Assembly: GCA_024653795.1 (NCBI GenBank) | Contig: JANLHY010000730.1 | Span: forward strand, 1 to 5,549 | Source: Candidatus Brocadiaceae bacterium | GTDB taxonomy: Bacteria; Planctomycetota; Brocadiia; Brocadiales; Brocadiaceae | DNA length: 5,549 bases | Reading direction: 5' to 3' | In this document: positions 4,798 through 5,549 of the stretch, piece after piece | How the letters are laid out: the number at the start of each line of letters is the position of its first letter | How positions within the stretch are numbered: position 1 is the stretch's first letter | The notes under the pieces: generated by a model | Told to the model about the DNA's origin: nothing | The model's database searches: none | Seen by the model: only the letters and a program-made list of their open reading frames with translations | Made by a program: the position numbers and the translations under genes

Positions 4798-5549
4798 ATG
4801 AAATTTTCTATCCTAGTTCCAGCGTATAATGAAGAACAATCTATCTCTTCTTGTCTGAATTCCCTTATTTCAGTTGTCTATGACGATAAAGAGATTATTG
4901 TTATTGATGATGCTTCGACCGATCATACGGTTCAGACAGTTGAAAAATTTCTGGGCAAAGATGTAATTTTAGTTAGGCGGGAAAGGAATGGAGGAAGGGC
5001 TGCTGCCTTAAACTCCGGGTTACAACGAGCTACTGGCGATGTTATTATCACAACGGATGCTGATACTGTATTGCCTTCAGATTGGTTACAAAGGTTTAAA
5101 TCGTGTTTTGAGCAACAGGGTGTCGTTGCAGTGGGAGGGGCATATCAGGCTTATAACAAAGATAAATCGCTGGTAAATGCAACCAGCATTTTAGATCAAA
5201 TATTGAATGGGGTATTTAGGAAATCGCTGGTTCCCAATAAGCTGTCAGGTGTAAACTCTGCCATCTGTAGAGACGTTCTGTTGGATTTAGGCGGTTTTAA
5301 TGAAAATTCGTGGTGGAGTGAGGATTCCGAGTTAGGCTGGAACTTGAAGAGAACAGGGAAAGTTGTTTACGATCCTGACAATGTAGTAAACACCACATAT
5401 CCTGACACATGGTCGGACATCTGGAAGAGAAAGTTTTATTGGGGATATGCAATGGGCCTGAAGTTTCGGGAACAGATGCCATTCAATGTAAAATTATGGC
5501 TGCGCCCCCTGATATTTATGGCGCTATTTATAAGTCTTTTGACGTTTTT
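4798..5549 (+). CDS. Family 2 glycosyltransferase (partial, runs off the window)
   Basis: The frame is open from ATG 4798 to the window edge, giving 250 residues of an inverting GT-A glycosyltransferase that transfers a sugar from a nucleotide donor. The N-terminus FSILVPAYNEEQSI (3-16) and VIDDASTDHT (35-44, with Asp37-Asp38) are the GT2 nucleotide-binding signature. NGGRAAALNSGL (64-75) follows, and the metal-binding DAD motif is Asp87-Ala88-Asp89. The acceptor/catalytic region is GGFNENSWWSEDSELGW with Glu175-Asp176. LRPLIFMALFISLLTF near 235-250 starts a membrane segment, so it is probably membrane-anchored and acts at the inner face of the cytoplasmic membrane. AAAGGTG at 4783-4789 is a suitable ribosome binding site. 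It lies 85 bases after the B12 radical SAM gene and probably shares its transcript. The expected role is glycan or glycolipid assembly; the sugar is unknown and the C-terminus is not visible. Confidence 0.92.
   Translation, partial: MKFSILVPAYNEEQSISSCLNSLISVVYDDKEIIVIDDASTDHTVQTVEKFLGKDVILVRRERNGGRAAALNSGLQRATGDVIITTDADTVLPSDWLQRFKSCFEQQGVVAVGGAYQAYNKDKSLVNATSILDQILNGVFRKSLVPNKLSGVNSAICRDVLLDLGGFNENSWWSEDSELGWNLKRTGKVVYDPDNVVNTTYPDTWSDIWKRKFYWGYAMGLKFREQMPFNVKLWLRPLIFMALFISLLTF

Noticed and set aside
5297..5482. 61-codon minus-strand open frame
   Set aside because: It lies wholly inside the glycosyltransferase, whose + strand frame has strong family motifs. It is a shadow frame.

Overview
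The window looks like a chromosomal stretch from an anaerobic, moderately AT-rich bacterium. Two oxygen-sensitive radical SAM enzymes, small toxin-antitoxin genes and short dispersed GC-rich palindromic repeats are a mix I associate with environmental lineages such as anammox planctomycetes, Nitrospirota or Desulfobacterota. The lineage is an inference from gene style; nothing here fixes it. All supported genes lie on the + strand.

Layout. 2-73: last codons of an unidentified gene. 81-99: short repeat-like sequence just before the first start codon. 104-1117: radical SAM enzyme with a C-terminal SPASM-like cysteine cluster. 1135-3126: an accessory island of small genes, several broken. It holds a 65-residue hypothetical protein, a frameshifted and truncated nucleotidyltransferase remnant, an exported TPR protein with two in-frame stops, a DUF433 antitoxin whose start is frameshifted, an orphan antitoxin-like protein with a short C-terminus, and an apparently intact overlapping pair ending in a TumE-family (DUF6516) toxin. 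3195-4712: B12-binding-domain radical SAM enzyme. 4713-4797: repeat-filled spacer with a strong imperfect hairpin. 4798 to the window end: family 2 glycosyltransferase, cut by the edge.

The two radical SAM enzymes and the glycosyltransferase read as parts of one biosynthetic locus (surface glycan, lipid or small-molecule modification; substrate unknown). The small-gene island between them looks like acquired toxin-antitoxin-type material that has mostly decayed.

The most interesting feature is a 45-base palindrome inserted in frame inside the B12 radical SAM gene (3706-3750). It is flanked by a direct repeat AAAATAC. One palindrome plus one repeat copy is exactly 51 bases, so the insertion added 17 codons to the linker between the two domains without breaking the frame. 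I found no clear CRISPR array, tRNA, rRNA or transposase gene.
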